Source: Candidatus Poribacteria bacterium
GTDB taxonomy: Bacteria; Abyssobacteria; SURF-5
Direction: 5' to 3'
Assembly (NCBI GenBank): GCA_016215705.1
Contig: JACRIR010000243.1
Span: 1 to 50,465 of the forward strand
DNA: 50,465 nucleotides
This document shows positions 1 to 8,868 of this stretch, piece after piece. The notes beneath the pieces were generated by a model. It saw only the letters and a list, made by a program, of their open reading frames with translations. It had not been told where the DNA came from and did not search any database. A program made the translations under genes and the position numbers. The stretch's first letter is position 1, and each line of letters starts with the position of its first letter.

Positions 1-174
1 GGGGGGGATGCTCAGCGCTATGCCCGTCGGAACAAAAGCGGTTTCGCCCGGAGCGATGCTTATGGGCTCGCCGAGAGCGGCCATAAGGTCGAATCCGGAG
101 CTGTGCTCGCTCATTTTCTGCGGAAGCGGGAGGTCGGGATTGTGTGGCAGTCTCTTTATCTTGACGGTAAGCAT
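1..174 (-). CDS. dut: dUTP pyrophosphatase, N-terminal part (cut by window edge)
   Basis: Reading the minus strand from the ATG at 174 gives 58 residues that run off the window. They begin MLTVKIKRLP and contain SSGFDLMA, which matches dUTPase motif 1 (the family form is roughly a-G-[YF]-D-L-x-A), followed by the usual PGE and a V-P-T-G-I-A-L-x-I-P segment. dUTPase hydrolyses dUTP to dUMP and pyrophosphate, keeping uracil out of DNA and supplying dUMP for dTTP synthesis; it is normally a cytosolic trimer. The gene is the last visible member of the minus-strand run rpsO-pnp-M16-dut. A 74-bp spacer with a low-complexity TTTTGGATTTTCGATTTTGG stretch (about 188-215) separates it from the M16 gene, and no clear SD is visible. 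The active-site motifs 3 to 5 lie outside the window, so integrity cannot be judged. Confidence 0.85.
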   Translation of the reverse strand, partial: MLTVKIKRLPHNPDLPLPQKMSEHSSGFDLMAALGEPISIAPGETAFVPTGIALSIPP

Positions 175-248
175 GTCATGGTATTTCGGATTTTGGATTT
201 TCGATTTTGGATTGTCCGCAATAAGAAGTCGCGTTCCGCGGAATTCGT

Positions 249-1487
249 TCACAGCTTCATTAGTTCGAGGCCATCGACAGGCCCGAGGCCGACTACGGTC
301 AGGGTGTCGTTCCGGAACAATTCGCGGGCGAGTTCCTTGATCTCTTCGGCGGACACGGCGTCGATTTTTTTCATGATCGTTTTAAGACTTTCGATGTGGC
401 CGAGTGAAAGGACGGAGCGCGCGAGACGCATCATGCGTCCGGACGTGCTTTCCAAAGATAGAACGACGTTTCCTTTCAACTGTTCTTTGGCGCTGTGGAG
501 CTCGTCGGCTGGAACGTCTTTCTTTTTCATCAGAGCCATCTCTTCGAATATGATATCTGCGACCCTTTGTGTCCGTTTCGGGCTGATTGCGGCGTATACG
601 CCCATTAGTCCGGTGTTTTCAAAGGAACTCAGGAACGTATTGACCTGGTAGGCCAATCCCTCGTCTTCCCTCACCCTTTGATAAAGCCTGGAGACAGATG
701 AGCCTCCGAGGATATTGGCGAGGAGATTGAATGCGTATCTCTTCGGGTCGCTCGCTGTAACGCCCGGGGTGGCTATGGTAAGATGCACTTGTCCGATCTG
801 TCGCTGATGCATCTTATTCGCCGCCCGGATTCTTGGGGGATCATAGGCGTGGCGGCCTCCAGTTCCATCCAAGAGGCAGAAATGTTTTTCGAGCAGTTTT
901 CGCAAGGCTTCATTCTCGAAGTTGCCGGCGACGGCTATGAGGACATTCGAAGGCACGTACCAGCGTCGATAGTAGTCCTTTACAGTTTCGACTGTGAGCC
1001 TCGAGAGCGCGCGTTTTGAACCTGTGATCGGGAAACCGAGCGGATGTCCTCGCCATATGGTTGAGGAAAGCAAATCCAGCACGTGCTCTTCAGGAGAATC
1101 GATGTAGGACTGGATTTCTTCAGCCACGACCGCCTTCTCTTTCGCGAGGTCGCAGAAGGTCGAATTGAGGAGAACATCGGCCAGAAGCTCGACGGCCACA
1201 TCCACGTGAGCATCCAGAATCCTGGCGTAGAGGCAGGTGTACTCCCGACTGGTGAAAGCGTTGGCGGAACCGCCCATTCCTTCCAACGCTTCCATAATCT
1301 GGCGGGCGGTCCGAGTCTTTGTTCCCTTAAAGAAGAGATGTTCAAGCAAGTGAGAAACCCCGTTGATATCGGGGGTCTCATTGACCGAGCCCACCCGCGC
1401 CCACACTCCGATGGTTGCGGACTTGAAATGCGGAATCCGCTCAGTCACGACCTGTATCTTGTTTGCGAGTTCGTATCTTCTTAGCAA
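249..1487 (-). CDS. M16 family zinc peptidase (processing-peptidase-like)
   Basis: The 412-residue protein has the inverted zinc motif HLLEH at residues 46-50, with the third ligand expected in the EEIQSY segment near residues 123-126. Mid-protein NLLANILGGSSVSRLYQRVRE matches the conserved Gly-rich, substrate-binding region of M16B peptidases and mitochondrial processing peptidase beta. Bacterial members of this length are single-chain zinc metallopeptidases thought to degrade peptides; the substrate here is unknown. The start is a TTG only 3 bp after the pnp stop, implying translational coupling. M16 peptidase genes often lie directly downstream of pnp and upstream of dut in many bacteria, and the same order is seen here. 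No signal peptide is visible, so a cytosolic location is likely. Confidence 0.9.
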   Translation of the reverse strand: MLRRYELANKIQVVTERIPHFKSATIGVWARVGSVNETPDINGVSHLLEHLFFKGTKTRTARQIMEALEGMGGSANAFTSREYTCLYARILDAHVDVAVELLADVLLNSTFCDLAKEKAVVAEEIQSYIDSPEEHVLDLLSSTIWRGHPLGFPITGSKRALSRLTVETVKDYYRRWYVPSNVLIAVAGNFENEALRKLLEKHFCLLDGTGGRHAYDPPRIRAANKMHQRQIGQVHLTIATPGVTASDPKRYAFNLLANILGGSSVSRLYQRVREDEGLAYQVNTFLSSFENTGLMGVYAAISPKRTQRVADIIFEEMALMKKKDVPADELHSAKEQLKGNVVLSLESTSGRMMRLARSVLSLGHIESLKTIMKKIDAVSAEEIKELARELFRNDTLTVVGLGPVDGLELMKL

Positions 1488-1490
1488 AGC

Positions 1491-3584
1491 TCAAGTCCCC
1501 GGATGAAGTTCCTTGTCGGCAGCCCTCTTGCTCAGGTTGATGCGGTTTTGCCTGTCGATCTCGATACACTTGACCGTCACGGTATCGCCCTCATTCAGGA
1601 CATCCTCGACGCGGCGGACGCGCTGGTCGCTGAGTTCCGAGATATGGACAAGCCCTTCTTTTCCCGGCAGAATTTCGACGAATGCGCCGAACTTGAGCAC
1701 TCGTTTGACTGTGCCCGTGTAGATTTTGCCGACCTCCACCTCTTCGACGAGAGAGCGAATCATGTTATAGGCTTTTTCGCCCACTTCGGGATTGACCGCC
1801 GCAATGAGAACGCGGCCGTCGTCCTCGATATCGATCTCGGCTCCTGTTTCAGCCACGATTCCCCGGATGATGCGGCCTCCGGGTCCGATCACGTCGCGGA
1901 TTTTCTCCGGGTCTATCCGCATATGTATGATCTTGGGGGCGTGTTTGGATATCTCGGCGCGCGGTTTGGCTATTGCCTCAATCATCTTGGAAAGGATGTG
2001 TGCACGGCCTGCTTTGGCCTGCTCCAACGCTTTCGCAAGTATTCCGAGGTCGAGACCTTCGGTCTTGATGTCGAGTTGGAAGCCCGTGATACCCTTGTTG
2101 CTTCCGGCGACTTTGAAATCCATGTCACCGAGATGGTCTTCGAGGCCAAGGATATCACTCAGGATGGCGGCCTCATTGCCTTCCTGTATCAGTCCCATCG
2201 CAATGCCGGCGACGGGCGCCTTGATTGGCACGCCTGCATCCATGAGTGACAAAGTCGCTCCGCAGACCGTAGCCATGGAGGAAGACCCATTGGATTCGAG
2301 GATATCGGAAACGACGCGAATCGTGTACGGAAACTCCTCGAACGAGGGCATCATAGTGAACAGCGACCGCTCTGCGAGAGCGCCATGCCCTATCTCACGC
2401 CGACCCGGCCCCCGGATGGGTTTCACTTCGCCGACGCTGAACGGCGGGAAGTTGTAGTGCAGCATGAACGTTTTCTTATATTCGCCGAAGAGTTCGTCCA
2501 TCACCTGTTCGTCCGTCGAGGTCCCGAGCGTGGTCGCAACAAGCGCCTGCGTTTCGCCGCGTGTGAACAGAGCCGACCCGTGCACTCTCGGAAGGAGTCC
2601 GATCTCACAGGTTATCGGTCTGATGTCGGCATGTCCGCGCCCGTCGGCCCTCTTCTTCTGCTTAAGCACCATGTTGCGCAGGAGTCTCCTCTCGAGGTCT
2701 GCGAATGCGGAGGAAATCTGTTTGACTTCAGCGTCCGTCGCCTCGGGGAAATGCTTGATGGTCTGCTCGAGCAGCCAATGTGTGCGCTCCTGCCGCTTGA
2801 GCTTGTCGCCGATCTTGAATATCTCCATGAATTCGGCTGTTGCGAACGATTCGACCTGCGCAATTATGTTCGGATCGATGATCGCCTGGGGGGGCGGAAG
2901 CTTGAACTTGCCGCATCGGGCGACCAATTGCTCCTGTATCTCGACGGTGTCTTTCAGCATCTGATGGCCGAATTCCAAGGCCGCCAACATGGTCTCTTCG
3001 TCAACCTCTTTGGCCCCGCCCTCCACCATCATGATCGCGTTTTTCGTGCCCGCGATAACGAGGTTGATGTCGCTCTGTTCCAACTCTTTGGATGTCGGGT
3101 TTACAGTGAATTCGCCATTTACCCGGCCCACCCTGACCGCGCCGACTATCTTCGTGAAGGGAATCTGCGAGATCGCCAGCGCGGCCGACGCGCCTATTAT
3201 GGACAAGACGTCGGGGTCGTTTTCCTGGTCATGAGAAATGACCGTCGCCATTACTTGTGTCTCGTTAAAATATCCCTCCGGGAACAGGGGCCTTAGCGGC
3301 CTGTCTATGAGCCTTGAGGTAAGAGTTTCCTTCTCGCTCGGTCTTCCTTCTCTTTTGAAGAACCCGCCGGGAATTTTTCCGGCGGCATACGTTTTCTCGC
3401 GATAATCGACGGTCAGCGGCAGAAAATCAACCCCTACGCGTATATCCTGTGATGCCACCGCCGTCACGAGAACGGCTGAGTCGCCGTAGTAGACGCAAAC
3501 GGCGCCGTCGGCTTGTTTCGCCATGCGACCGGTCTCGATCACGAGATTCTGTCTTCCCAGTTTCGTTTCCACTTTCTCAATCAT
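1491..3584 (-). CDS. pnp: Polyribonucleotide nucleotidyltransferase (PNPase)
   Basis: The 697-residue protein has the full PNPase layout: a first RNase PH domain (VETKLGRQNLVIETGRMAKQ start, FFKREGRPSEKE), an alpha-helical linker, a second RNase PH domain (FTRGETQALVATTLGT, RREIGHGALAERSL, SDILESNGSSSMATVCG), a KH domain with the GxxG loop in VIGPGGRIIRGI, and a C-terminal S1 domain (GKIYTGTVKRVLKFGAFVEI). It degrades RNA phosphorolytically from the 3' end and is part of the degradosome in many bacteria. It follows rpsO with a 112-bp spacer, the classic rpsO-pnp arrangement, in which PNPase often autoregulates through processing of the intergenic leader. Confidence 0.98.
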   Translation of the reverse strand: MIEKVETKLGRQNLVIETGRMAKQADGAVCVYYGDSAVLVTAVASQDIRVGVDFLPLTVDYREKTYAAGKIPGGFFKREGRPSEKETLTSRLIDRPLRPLFPEGYFNETQVMATVISHDQENDPDVLSIIGASAALAISQIPFTKIVGAVRVGRVNGEFTVNPTSKELEQSDINLVIAGTKNAIMMVEGGAKEVDEETMLAALEFGHQMLKDTVEIQEQLVARCGKFKLPPPQAIIDPNIIAQVESFATAEFMEIFKIGDKLKRQERTHWLLEQTIKHFPEATDAEVKQISSAFADLERRLLRNMVLKQKKRADGRGHADIRPITCEIGLLPRVHGSALFTRGETQALVATTLGTSTDEQVMDELFGEYKKTFMLHYNFPPFSVGEVKPIRGPGRREIGHGALAERSLFTMMPSFEEFPYTIRVVSDILESNGSSSMATVCGATLSLMDAGVPIKAPVAGIAMGLIQEGNEAAILSDILGLEDHLGDMDFKVAGSNKGITGFQLDIKTEGLDLGILAKALEQAKAGRAHILSKMIEAIAKPRAEISKHAPKIIHMRIDPEKIRDVIGPGGRIIRGIVAETGAEIDIEDDGRVLIAAVNPEVGEKAYNMIRSLVEEVEVGKIYTGTVKRVLKFGAFVEILPGKEGLVHISELSDQRVRRVEDVLNEGDTVTVKCIEIDRQNRINLSKRAADKELHPGT

Positions 3585-3629
3585 TACGTCTTTCTCCGTT
3601 CGTTTTTCGACTTATGTGAATCTGCCCCT

Positions 3630-3643
3630 GGGCACAATTGCCC
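3630..3643 (-). promoter_or_regulatory. Small hairpin in the rpsO-pnp spacer
   Basis: The minus strand reads GGGCA-ATTG-TGCCC, a 5-bp stem with a 4-nt loop, 45 nt before the pnp start. In E. coli the rpsO-pnp spacer carries a longer RNase III-processed hairpin that mediates pnp autoregulation. Here the stem is short, so an equivalent role is only a guess. Confidence 0.3.
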
Positions 3644-3696
3644 TCGACGCAGGATCGCACTCGGCTCACGCACAAGAAAGAAGGGACGTGAAGCCC

Positions 3697-3966
3697 TTAT
3701 TTTCTGAGCCCGAGATCGGTGATGATCTTGCGATATCGCTCGATGTCTTTTTCTTTAAGGTAGTTCAGCAGGCTGCGCCGATGGCCGACCATTTTGAGCA
3801 GACCACGACGTGAATGGTGGTCCTTGCTGTGTTTTTCGAAGTGGCCGGCTAACCCATTGATGCGTTCGGTGAGAATCGCGATTTGCACTTCCGGTGAGCC
3901 AGTGTCTCCTTCGTGAGTCTGGTACTTCTTGATAACCCTCTGTTTTTCGTCCTTGGTGATCGTCAT
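3697..3966 (-). CDS. rpsO: 30S ribosomal protein S15
   Basis: The protein is 89 residues, the standard length, starting [12 protein letters not shown]. The family signature runs through [35 protein letters not shown] and [15 protein letters not shown]15 binds the 16S rRNA central domain early in 30S assembly and forms an inter-subunit bridge. The open frame continues upstream, but the ATG at 3966 is chosen because a strong AAAGGAGG lies 10 nt before it (3977-3984) and the product then matches the family length. It lies 98 bp downstream of pgk and directly upstream of pnp. Confidence 0.97.
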   Translation of the reverse strand: MTITKDEKQRVIKKYQTHEGDTGSPEVQIAILTERINGLAGHFEKHSKDHHSRRGLLKMVGHRRSLLNYLKEKDIERYRKIITDLGLRK

Positions 3967-4064
3967 TGCTTGTAAACCTCCTTTGGCGGTTATTATCCCA
4001 TCCCCAAGTGCGGCGCCGGAGTTTCGCCGACCTAGCGAATGGATAAGAAAATGGCCCGTGCGGC

Positions 4065-5249
4065 CTATCGGTCGCTCAGGGCTTCGACACCGGGGAGCTT
4101 TTTGCCCTCGAGAATCTCGAGCGACGCGCCACCCCCGGTTGAAACATGAGACATCTTTTCGGCGAGGCCGAATTCCGCCATTGCGGCGGCCGTGTCGCCC
4201 CCGCCCATGACGGAAACCGCGCCGGAATCGGCAACAAAGCGCGCGATGCTTCGCGTGCCTGCCGCAAACGGTTTCATCTCGAATGCACCGAGCGGACCGT
4301 TCCATACGACCGTTCCGGCGCCGGTAAGCTCTCGCCGGAACAACTCTATCGTTTTCGGGCCTATATCAAGCCCCATCCATCCGTCGTCAATATCTATTCC
4401 GTCGGTGACCCGGATATTCGCATCCTCGCTCAGCTTATCGCCGATCACGTGGTCAACCGGCAAGACAAAACCTTTGCGCAGTCGCTTCGCTTTATCCATG
4501 GCCTCGAGCGCTACATTCAGCTTGTCGGTCTCCACGAGAGAATTACCGATCTTGTGACCCATCGCCCGAAGAAAAGTATACGCCATGCCACCGCCGACAA
4601 GGAACTTGTCGGCCTTGTCCATCAGGCTGTGTATCGCGCCGATCTTGTCGGAGACTTTCGCGCCTCCCAGTATCGTCACAAACGGGCGATCCGGGTCGTT
4701 CAGAATCCTCGAAAAATACTCTATTTCCTTTCCCATCAAGAAACCGGCTACACACGTGTGAACGAACTTCGTGATTCCATGCGTTGAAGCGTGAGCGCGG
4801 TGGGCGGTGCCAAAAGCATCGTTAACGTATATGTCCGCCAGCTTGGCCAGCGCGCCGGCAAAATGCTCGTCATTTGCCTCTTCCTGTTCGTGAAAGCGCA
4901 GGTTTTCGAGCAAGACGACGTCGCCCGGCTTCATTTCCGATACGGCCTTTTCCACTTCGTCTCCGATGCAGTCGTCGAGTTTGCGGACGGGCTTGTCGAG
5001 AAGCTCGCTCAAACGCTCTGCCACGGGATTCAATCGGAACTTGTCCACAGCTTTACCCTTGGGCCGGCCCAGATGCGAAGCCAGAATCGTCTTCCCACCC
5101 TGCTCGATCACGTACTTAATTGTCGGTATAGTCTCAACGATTCGCTTGTCATCCGTAACCCGGCCGTTCTCGAGCGGGACATTGAAGTCCACACGTATGA
5201 ATACCCTCTTACCTTTGAGTTCAACGTCCTTGACGGTGAGTTTCTTCAT
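4065..5249 (-). CDS. pgk: Phosphoglycerate kinase
   Basis: The 394-residue protein has the N-terminal signature [15 protein letters not shown], the substrate-binding ASHLGRPKG, the hinge region with [13 protein letters not shown], and the C-terminal nucleotide-binding segments [10 protein letters not shown] and [14 protein letters not shown] followed by [14 protein letters not shown]. It transfers phosphate from 1,3-bisphosphoglycerate to ADP in glycolysis (the reverse in gluconeogenesis) in the cytosol. It starts 19 bp after gap, so the two form an operon. The GGAGAACC just before the ATG serves as SD. It is full length and shows no anomaly. Confidence 0.98.
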   Translation of the reverse strand: MKKLTVKDVELKGKRVFIRVDFNVPLENGRVTDDKRIVETIPTIKYVIEQGGKTILASHLGRPKGKAVDKFRLNPVAERLSELLDKPVRKLDDCIGDEVEKAVSEMKPGDVVLLENLRFHEQEEANDEHFAGALAKLADIYVNDAFGTAHRAHASTHGITKFVHTCVAGFLMGKEIEYFSRILNDPDRPFVTILGGAKVSDKIGAIHSLMDKADKFLVGGGMAYTFLRAMGHKIGNSLVETDKLNVALEAMDKAKRLRKGFVLPVDHVIGDKLSEDANIRVTDGIDIDDGWMGLDIGPKTIELFRRELTGAGTVVWNGPLGAFEMKPFAAGTRSIARFVADSGAVSVMGGGDTAAAMAEFGLAEKMSHVSTGGGASLEILEGKKLPGVEALSDR

Positions 5250-5268
5250 GAAGGTTCTCCGAACGCGG

Positions 5269-6267
5269 TCACATCGCCATCCGAATCATCATGTCTATGC
5301 AGCGTTTGGAATAACCCCATTCGTTGTCATACCATGACACGGCCTTGAGCATCTTCGGTCCCATAGTCATGGTGAGTTGTGAATCAAATATGGACGAATG
5401 CGGATTCCCGATTATATCTACGGAGACTATGGGGTCCGCACAGTATTCAATGATTCCCTTGTGTGTTGTTTCCGAGGCTTTCTTCATTGCCTGATTTATG
5501 GTTTCGACCGTGACCTCTTTCCGTGTCACCGCCACGAAATCCGTGACCGAGCCGTCCGGAACAGGCACGCGCATCGCCATTCCGTCCAGTTTTCCTTTGA
5601 GCTCCGGGATCACTTTGCCCACGGCTCTGGCCGCGCCGGTGGTGGTAGGCACAATCGAAACTGCGGCTGAACGGGCCCGTCTCAAGTCTTTATGAGGAGT
5701 GTCCACAAGCCGCTGGTCGGCGGTGTATGCATGGACGGTTGTCATGAAACCGTACTCTATGCCGAAGGCATCATTCAAGACTTTCGCCATCGGCGCAAGG
5801 CAGTTTGTGGTGCAAGACGCATTGGATACTATGAGGTGCTCAGGCTTCAGAGCGCTGTCATTTGCACCCAGCACTATCATTGCATCTACTTCACCCTTGG
5901 GCGGAACCGTCAGCAGAACTTTCTTGGCGCCCGCCTGAATGTGCTTGGCGCAGTCCTCACGTTTGGCAAAGATGCCAGTGGCTTCCACGACAATCTGCAC
6001 TCCGAGGTCTTTCCATGGCAGCTTGGCCGGGTCTCTCTCCGCCAGGACTTTTACCTCACGTCTGCCGACAAGGAGTGCATTTCCATTGACGGAGACTATT
6101 TCGCTGAAACGCCGGTGGACTGAATCGTATTTTAGGAGATGAGCCAGAGTGGCTGCATCTGTAATATCATTGACTGCGACAACATCGATTTCAGGGTTCT
6201 CAAACGCTGCTCGATAGACCATGCGGCCTATCCTTCCGAATCCGTTAATTCCTATTCTTATAGCCAT
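5269..6267 (-). CDS. gap: Glyceraldehyde-3-phosphate dehydrogenase, type I
   Basis: The 332-residue protein opens with [16 protein letters not shown], the Rossmann NAD-binding motif. The active-site cysteine lies in [12 protein letters not shown] and the catalytic histidine in the [13 protein letters not shown] region. The C-terminal [11 protein letters not shown] is diagnostic. It oxidises glyceraldehyde-3-phosphate to 1,3-bisphosphoglycerate with NAD(P). The frame stays open 21 codons further upstream, but the ATG at 6267 follows AGGGGGAG at an ordinary distance and starts exactly at the conserved N-terminus. It is the first gene of the gap-pgk operon. Confidence 0.98.
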   Translation of the reverse strand: MAIRIGINGFGRIGRMVYRAAFENPEIDVVAVNDITDAATLAHLLKYDSVHRRFSEIVSVNGNALLVGRREVKVLAERDPAKLPWKDLGVQIVVEATGIFAKREDCAKHIQAGAKKVLLTVPPKGEVDAMIVLGANDSALKPEHLIVSNASCTTNCLAPMAKVLNDAFGIEYGFMTTVHAYTADQRLVDTPHKDLRRARSAAVSIVPTTTGAARAVGKVIPELKGKLDGMAMRVPVPDGSVTDFVAVTRKEVTVETINQAMKKASETTHKGIIEYCADPIVSVDIIGNPHSSIFDSQLTMTMGPKMLKAVSWYDNEWGYSKRCIDMMIRMAM

Positions 6268-6320
6268 CGCTCCCCCTTCTGTTGTATGCATTGCTGTGTC
6301 TCTTCCGTAATAATCAAAGT

Positions 6321-6329
6321 AGTATATCA
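6321..6329 (-). promoter_or_regulatory. Extended -10 promoter for gap-pgk
   Basis: The minus strand reads TGATATACT, an extended -10 (TGN followed by TATACT) 54 nt before the gap start. The -35 region is weak (TGGATT at 17-nt spacing). Only a few bases differ from consensus, so the call is reasonable but unproven. Confidence 0.5.
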
Positions 6330-6446
6330 CAAGAGCCGTGATAAATCCACATTGCCTGACCGAAGTAAAAGTAAATTAACCATTTGCAAAGAGTGAATTC
6401 CTGTTTTCTGGACTTGACCTTTCCCGATGGGAGTTATGACGCATTC

Positions 6447-6609
6447 CATGGTGTAGGGGGGCCAGGTGAACGACCGTTAAAGGACGGTGGCAAAGGGCGC
6501 CGATACATGCGGAGCGACCTCTGTTGCGGGTGCTTCTTGCATGCCGAATCGGTGAAGAGACATCGTTCACTTGTTTGCAACTGTCGGAAGGGCGACCCCC
6601 TACCCCATG
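6447..6609 (+). ncRNA. Candidate structured RNA, unassigned family
   Basis: Within the 544-bp gap between gap and the next plus-strand gene, nested complementary blocks predict one compact RNA of about 163 nt. P1 pairs 6447-6460 with 6596-6609 (13 of 14 pairs). P2 pairs 6463-6473 with 6563-6573 (11 pairs, one G-U). Inside are a hairpin pairing 6474-6477 with 6484-6487 and a long arm pairing 6498-6504 with 6548-6554 (one G-U), then 6506-6510 with 6539-6543. A 22-nt unpaired strand (6574-6595) faces only 2 nt, leaving an asymmetric internal loop. The G-U pairs fit only the plus strand. A TTGACC (6414-6419) and TATGAC (6435-6440) lie at a short 15-nt spacing and would start transcription near 6447. 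I compared it by eye with tmRNA, RNase P, SRP, 6S and common riboswitch motifs and found no match. It could also be an unrecognised divergent member of one of these. Confidence 0.45.
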
Positions 6610-6697
6610 CGGTAGCGCCTTTTGAACATATCAACCTGTTGGGGGTCAACGTAAGGCATTGGAATTGTTGTGGTTGAGATTCGACATTATTTTTTTG

Positions 6698-6726
6698 TTG
6701 ACAGAGGGGGCGGTACTGAGTATTAT
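6698..6726 (+). promoter_or_regulatory. Strong sigma-70-type promoter for the methyltransferase/ATP-grasp gene
   Basis: TTGACA (6698-6703), a 17-nt spacer and TATTAT (6721-6726) match the consensus closely. Initiation near 6733 would give a leader of about 80 nt with AAGGAG at 6791-6796 before the ATG at 6812. The structured RNA at 6447-6609 is upstream of this promoter and so would be a separate transcript. Confidence 0.75.
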
Positions 6727-6811
6727 TATGTTCAAGGTTGTGCAAGTCTGAACTGTAGGATTTGCAATGGGTAAGGTAAGGGTATTGACAAAGGAGATTG
6801 TGTGAAAGGGT

Positions 6812-8803
6812 ATGAGTGAGAAGACATCTGCAGACAAACCTCCCCAGCGAGGCAGGAATGGCGACCGTCACAGCGAACGTCCAAAGAGGGTATTAGGGCC
6901 TGTTCCCAACCTTGAGGAATATGTTCGTCCTGACTGGTGGAGGGGTATTTTCAACTCGATCTACCTCAAGACAGATGCGGATGTGGTTGACGACGATAAC
7001 ATCACTCGACACGAAATTGGTTTGTTTTTGGAAATCCTCAACAATCTCTCGCCCGAGGACAGGATACTGGACCTGTGCTGCGGGCAGGGGAGACATTCCC
7101 TGGAGTTGTCGAGGAGAGGATTCAAGAACGTAGAGGGATTGGACCGCTCGAGCTATTTGATTCAGAAGGCGAAGAAGAGCGCTCAGCAGCAACTATTAAG
7201 TGTAAAATTCAGGGAGGGAGACGCGCGAAAACTTCCTTACCCATCGGATACTTTCGATGTAATCATGATTCTGGGAAACAGTTTCGGTTACTTTGAGACT
7301 GTCAAAGATGACCTCAGGGTGCTCCAGGAGGTTTTCAGAATCCTGAAACCTTGGGGCAAGCTTCTCATTGATGTTACCGACGGCGAATATGTAAAGAAGC
7401 ATTTTCAGGCCCGCTCGTGGGAATGGATAGACAAGAAGTTATTTGTATGCAGGGAGCGGTCGCTTTCAGCCGACAAACAGCGTTTGATATCGCGTGAGGT
7501 GGTCACGCACGTGGGCAAAGGCGTGATTGCGGATCAGTTCTACGCCGAGAGGCTATACACGCGGAAGAGCCTGGGCGAGCTTATCAAAGAGGCTCGTTTC
7601 AGCGATTGCACGATACACGGGGAGATATCTCCCAATTCACGGCGCAACCAGGATTTGGGGATGATGGAGCAGCGCATTATCACTACGGCGCTGGTCAGAA
7701 AAGAGTGGACGCCCCTCAAGAGCAAGAGCAATGGAGTGGCCAGAAACGTCGTGGTGATTATGGGCGACCCCCACAAACCGGACCCTTTGAAGCCATCGTC
7801 GGTTTTCGATGATGACGACTTCTACACGATTGACCAGTTGAAGGATGCGTTGAGGGAACTGGAAGAGTACCGTTTCTCGTACTTGTGCAACCATGACAGC
7901 CTGATTCACGACATGAGGCGGCTGGCGGGAAGAGCGGACCTGGTTCTGAACCTGTGCGACGAGGGTTTCACGAATGACCCCAGGAAAGAGCTTCATGTGC
8001 CGGCCCTTCTGGAGGCGCTGGACATCCCGTATACGGGCGCTCGCCCTCAATGTCTCGCCTACTGCTACGATAAATCGCTTGTGCGCGGAATCGCAAGTGA
8101 GATGGAGATTCCCGTCCCTAAGGCCTTCTTTATCAAGCCGGAAGACACAAAGTTCGAGCTTCCGTTCGGATTCCCCGTAATCGTGAAGCCCAATTTCGGT
8201 GATTCCAGTTTCGGGATCACACAGCGATGCGTCGCGAACAGCCTCGAGGAGTTGCTCAACGCAATCTCGGAAATCCGCGAGCAATTCGGGTATGACAAAC
8301 CGATTCTGGCTGAGGAGTTTCTTCCTGGAAAAGACCTGAGCGTCGGGATCATAGGCAACCCGTCGACGTCATATAATGTTCTGCCAATCACGGAAGAGGA
8401 CTATTCCGCCGTCCCCGATGAACTTCCGAGAATCTGCGGTTACGAGGCAAAATGGCGTCCTGACTCGCCCTATTGGAACATCAAGTCAATTCGCGCTCAA
8501 CTGTCCGAAGAGGTAGAACGGTCCATCGTGGAATGGTGTCTAAAACTCTTTGAGCGTCTCGAGTGCCGGGACTATGCGCGTTTCGACTGGCGACTCGATG
8601 CCGACGGCAATCCCAGGTTGCTCGAGGTTAATCCGAATCCGGGCTGGTGCTGGGATGGTCATCTCGCGAAGATGGCGAAATTTGCAAGTATGTCGTACGC
8701 CCAGATGCTGGAAGCCATTCTGCGAGCAGCGGAACTGAGGCTCGGTATCCACGGGGCTGATGTGAAGAGAGAAGAGGAGCAGGTTGTAAAGGCCGCGGTT
8801 TAG
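6812..8803 (+). CDS. Fused SAM-dependent methyltransferase and ATP-grasp (D-Ala-D-Ala ligase-like) enzyme
   Basis: The 663-residue protein carries two enzymes in one chain. Residues about 40-295 are a class I methyltransferase: motif I ILDLCCGQGR (85-94), the acidic end of strand 2 near GLDRS (109-113), and REGDARKLPYPSDTFDVIMILG (134-155). Residues about 312-645 are an ATP-grasp ligase of the D-Ala-D-Ala ligase type: N-domain VVVIMGD, the GFPVIVKPNFGDSSFG ATP-binding region (453-468), EEFLPGKDLSVG (501-512), and metal ligands in RFDWR (D592) and LEVNPNPG (E605, N607). The first half would methylate a small molecule or peptide and the second would join a carboxylate to an amine with ATP. The substrate is unknown; peptide or amino-acid-derived product assembly is an inference. 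SD AAGGAG lies 15 nt before the ATG. The gene stands alone between a promoter and a terminator. Confidence 0.85.
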   Translation: MSEKTSADKPPQRGRNGDRHSERPKRVLGPVPNLEEYVRPDWWRGIFNSIYLKTDADVVDDDNITRHEIGLFLEILNNLSPEDRILDLCCGQGRHSLELSRRGFKNVEGLDRSSYLIQKAKKSAQQQLLSVKFREGDARKLPYPSDTFDVIMILGNSFGYFETVKDDLRVLQEVFRILKPWGKLLIDVTDGEYVKKHFQARSWEWIDKKLFVCRERSLSADKQRLISREVVTHVGKGVIADQFYAERLYTRKSLGELIKEARFSDCTIHGEISPNSRRNQDLGMMEQRIITTALVRKEWTPLKSKSNGVARNVVVIMGDPHKPDPLKPSSVFDDDDFYTIDQLKDALRELEEYRFSYLCNHDSLIHDMRRLAGRADLVLNLCDEGFTNDPRKELHVPALLEALDIPYTGARPQCLAYCYDKSLVRGIASEMEIPVPKAFFIKPEDTKFELPFGFPVIVKPNFGDSSFGITQRCVANSLEELLNAISEIREQFGYDKPILAEEFLPGKDLSVGIIGNPSTSYNVLPITEEDYSAVPDELPRICGYEAKWRPDSPYWNIKSIRAQLSEEVERSIVEWCLKLFERLECRDYARFDWRLDADGNPRLLEVNPNPGWCWDGHLAKMAKFASMSYAQMLEAILRAAELRLGIHGADVKREEEQVVKAAV

Positions 8804-8829
8804 CAAGCGGGCCAATCAGCCAACAAGGG

Positions 8830-8868
8830 ACATCCCCTTTCGCCTATTTGGCGGGAGGGGATGTTTTT
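8830..8868 (+). terminator. Intrinsic terminator after the methyltransferase/ATP-grasp gene
   Basis: ACATCCCCT (8830-8838) pairs with AGGGGATGT (8856-8864), followed by a T-rich tail. The hairpin overlaps the 3' end of the convergent dinG-like gene, whose stop codon falls in the loop region. Confidence 0.75.

Noticed and set aside
3967-4305. N-terminal extension of ribosomal protein S15
   Set aside because: The extension overlaps the pgk 3' end, and a strong SD at 3977-3984 points to the ATG at 3966, giving the exact family length.
6574-6595. Cobalamin riboswitch, suggested by GCAACTGTCGG
   Set aside because: The rest of the conserved core, including the AGCCAGGAGACC box, is absent.
6434-6871. 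Minus-strand frame of 145 codons opposite the structured RNA and promoter
   Set aside because: Composition is low-complexity-like, there is no SD, and it overlaps a strong plus-strand promoter and gene start.
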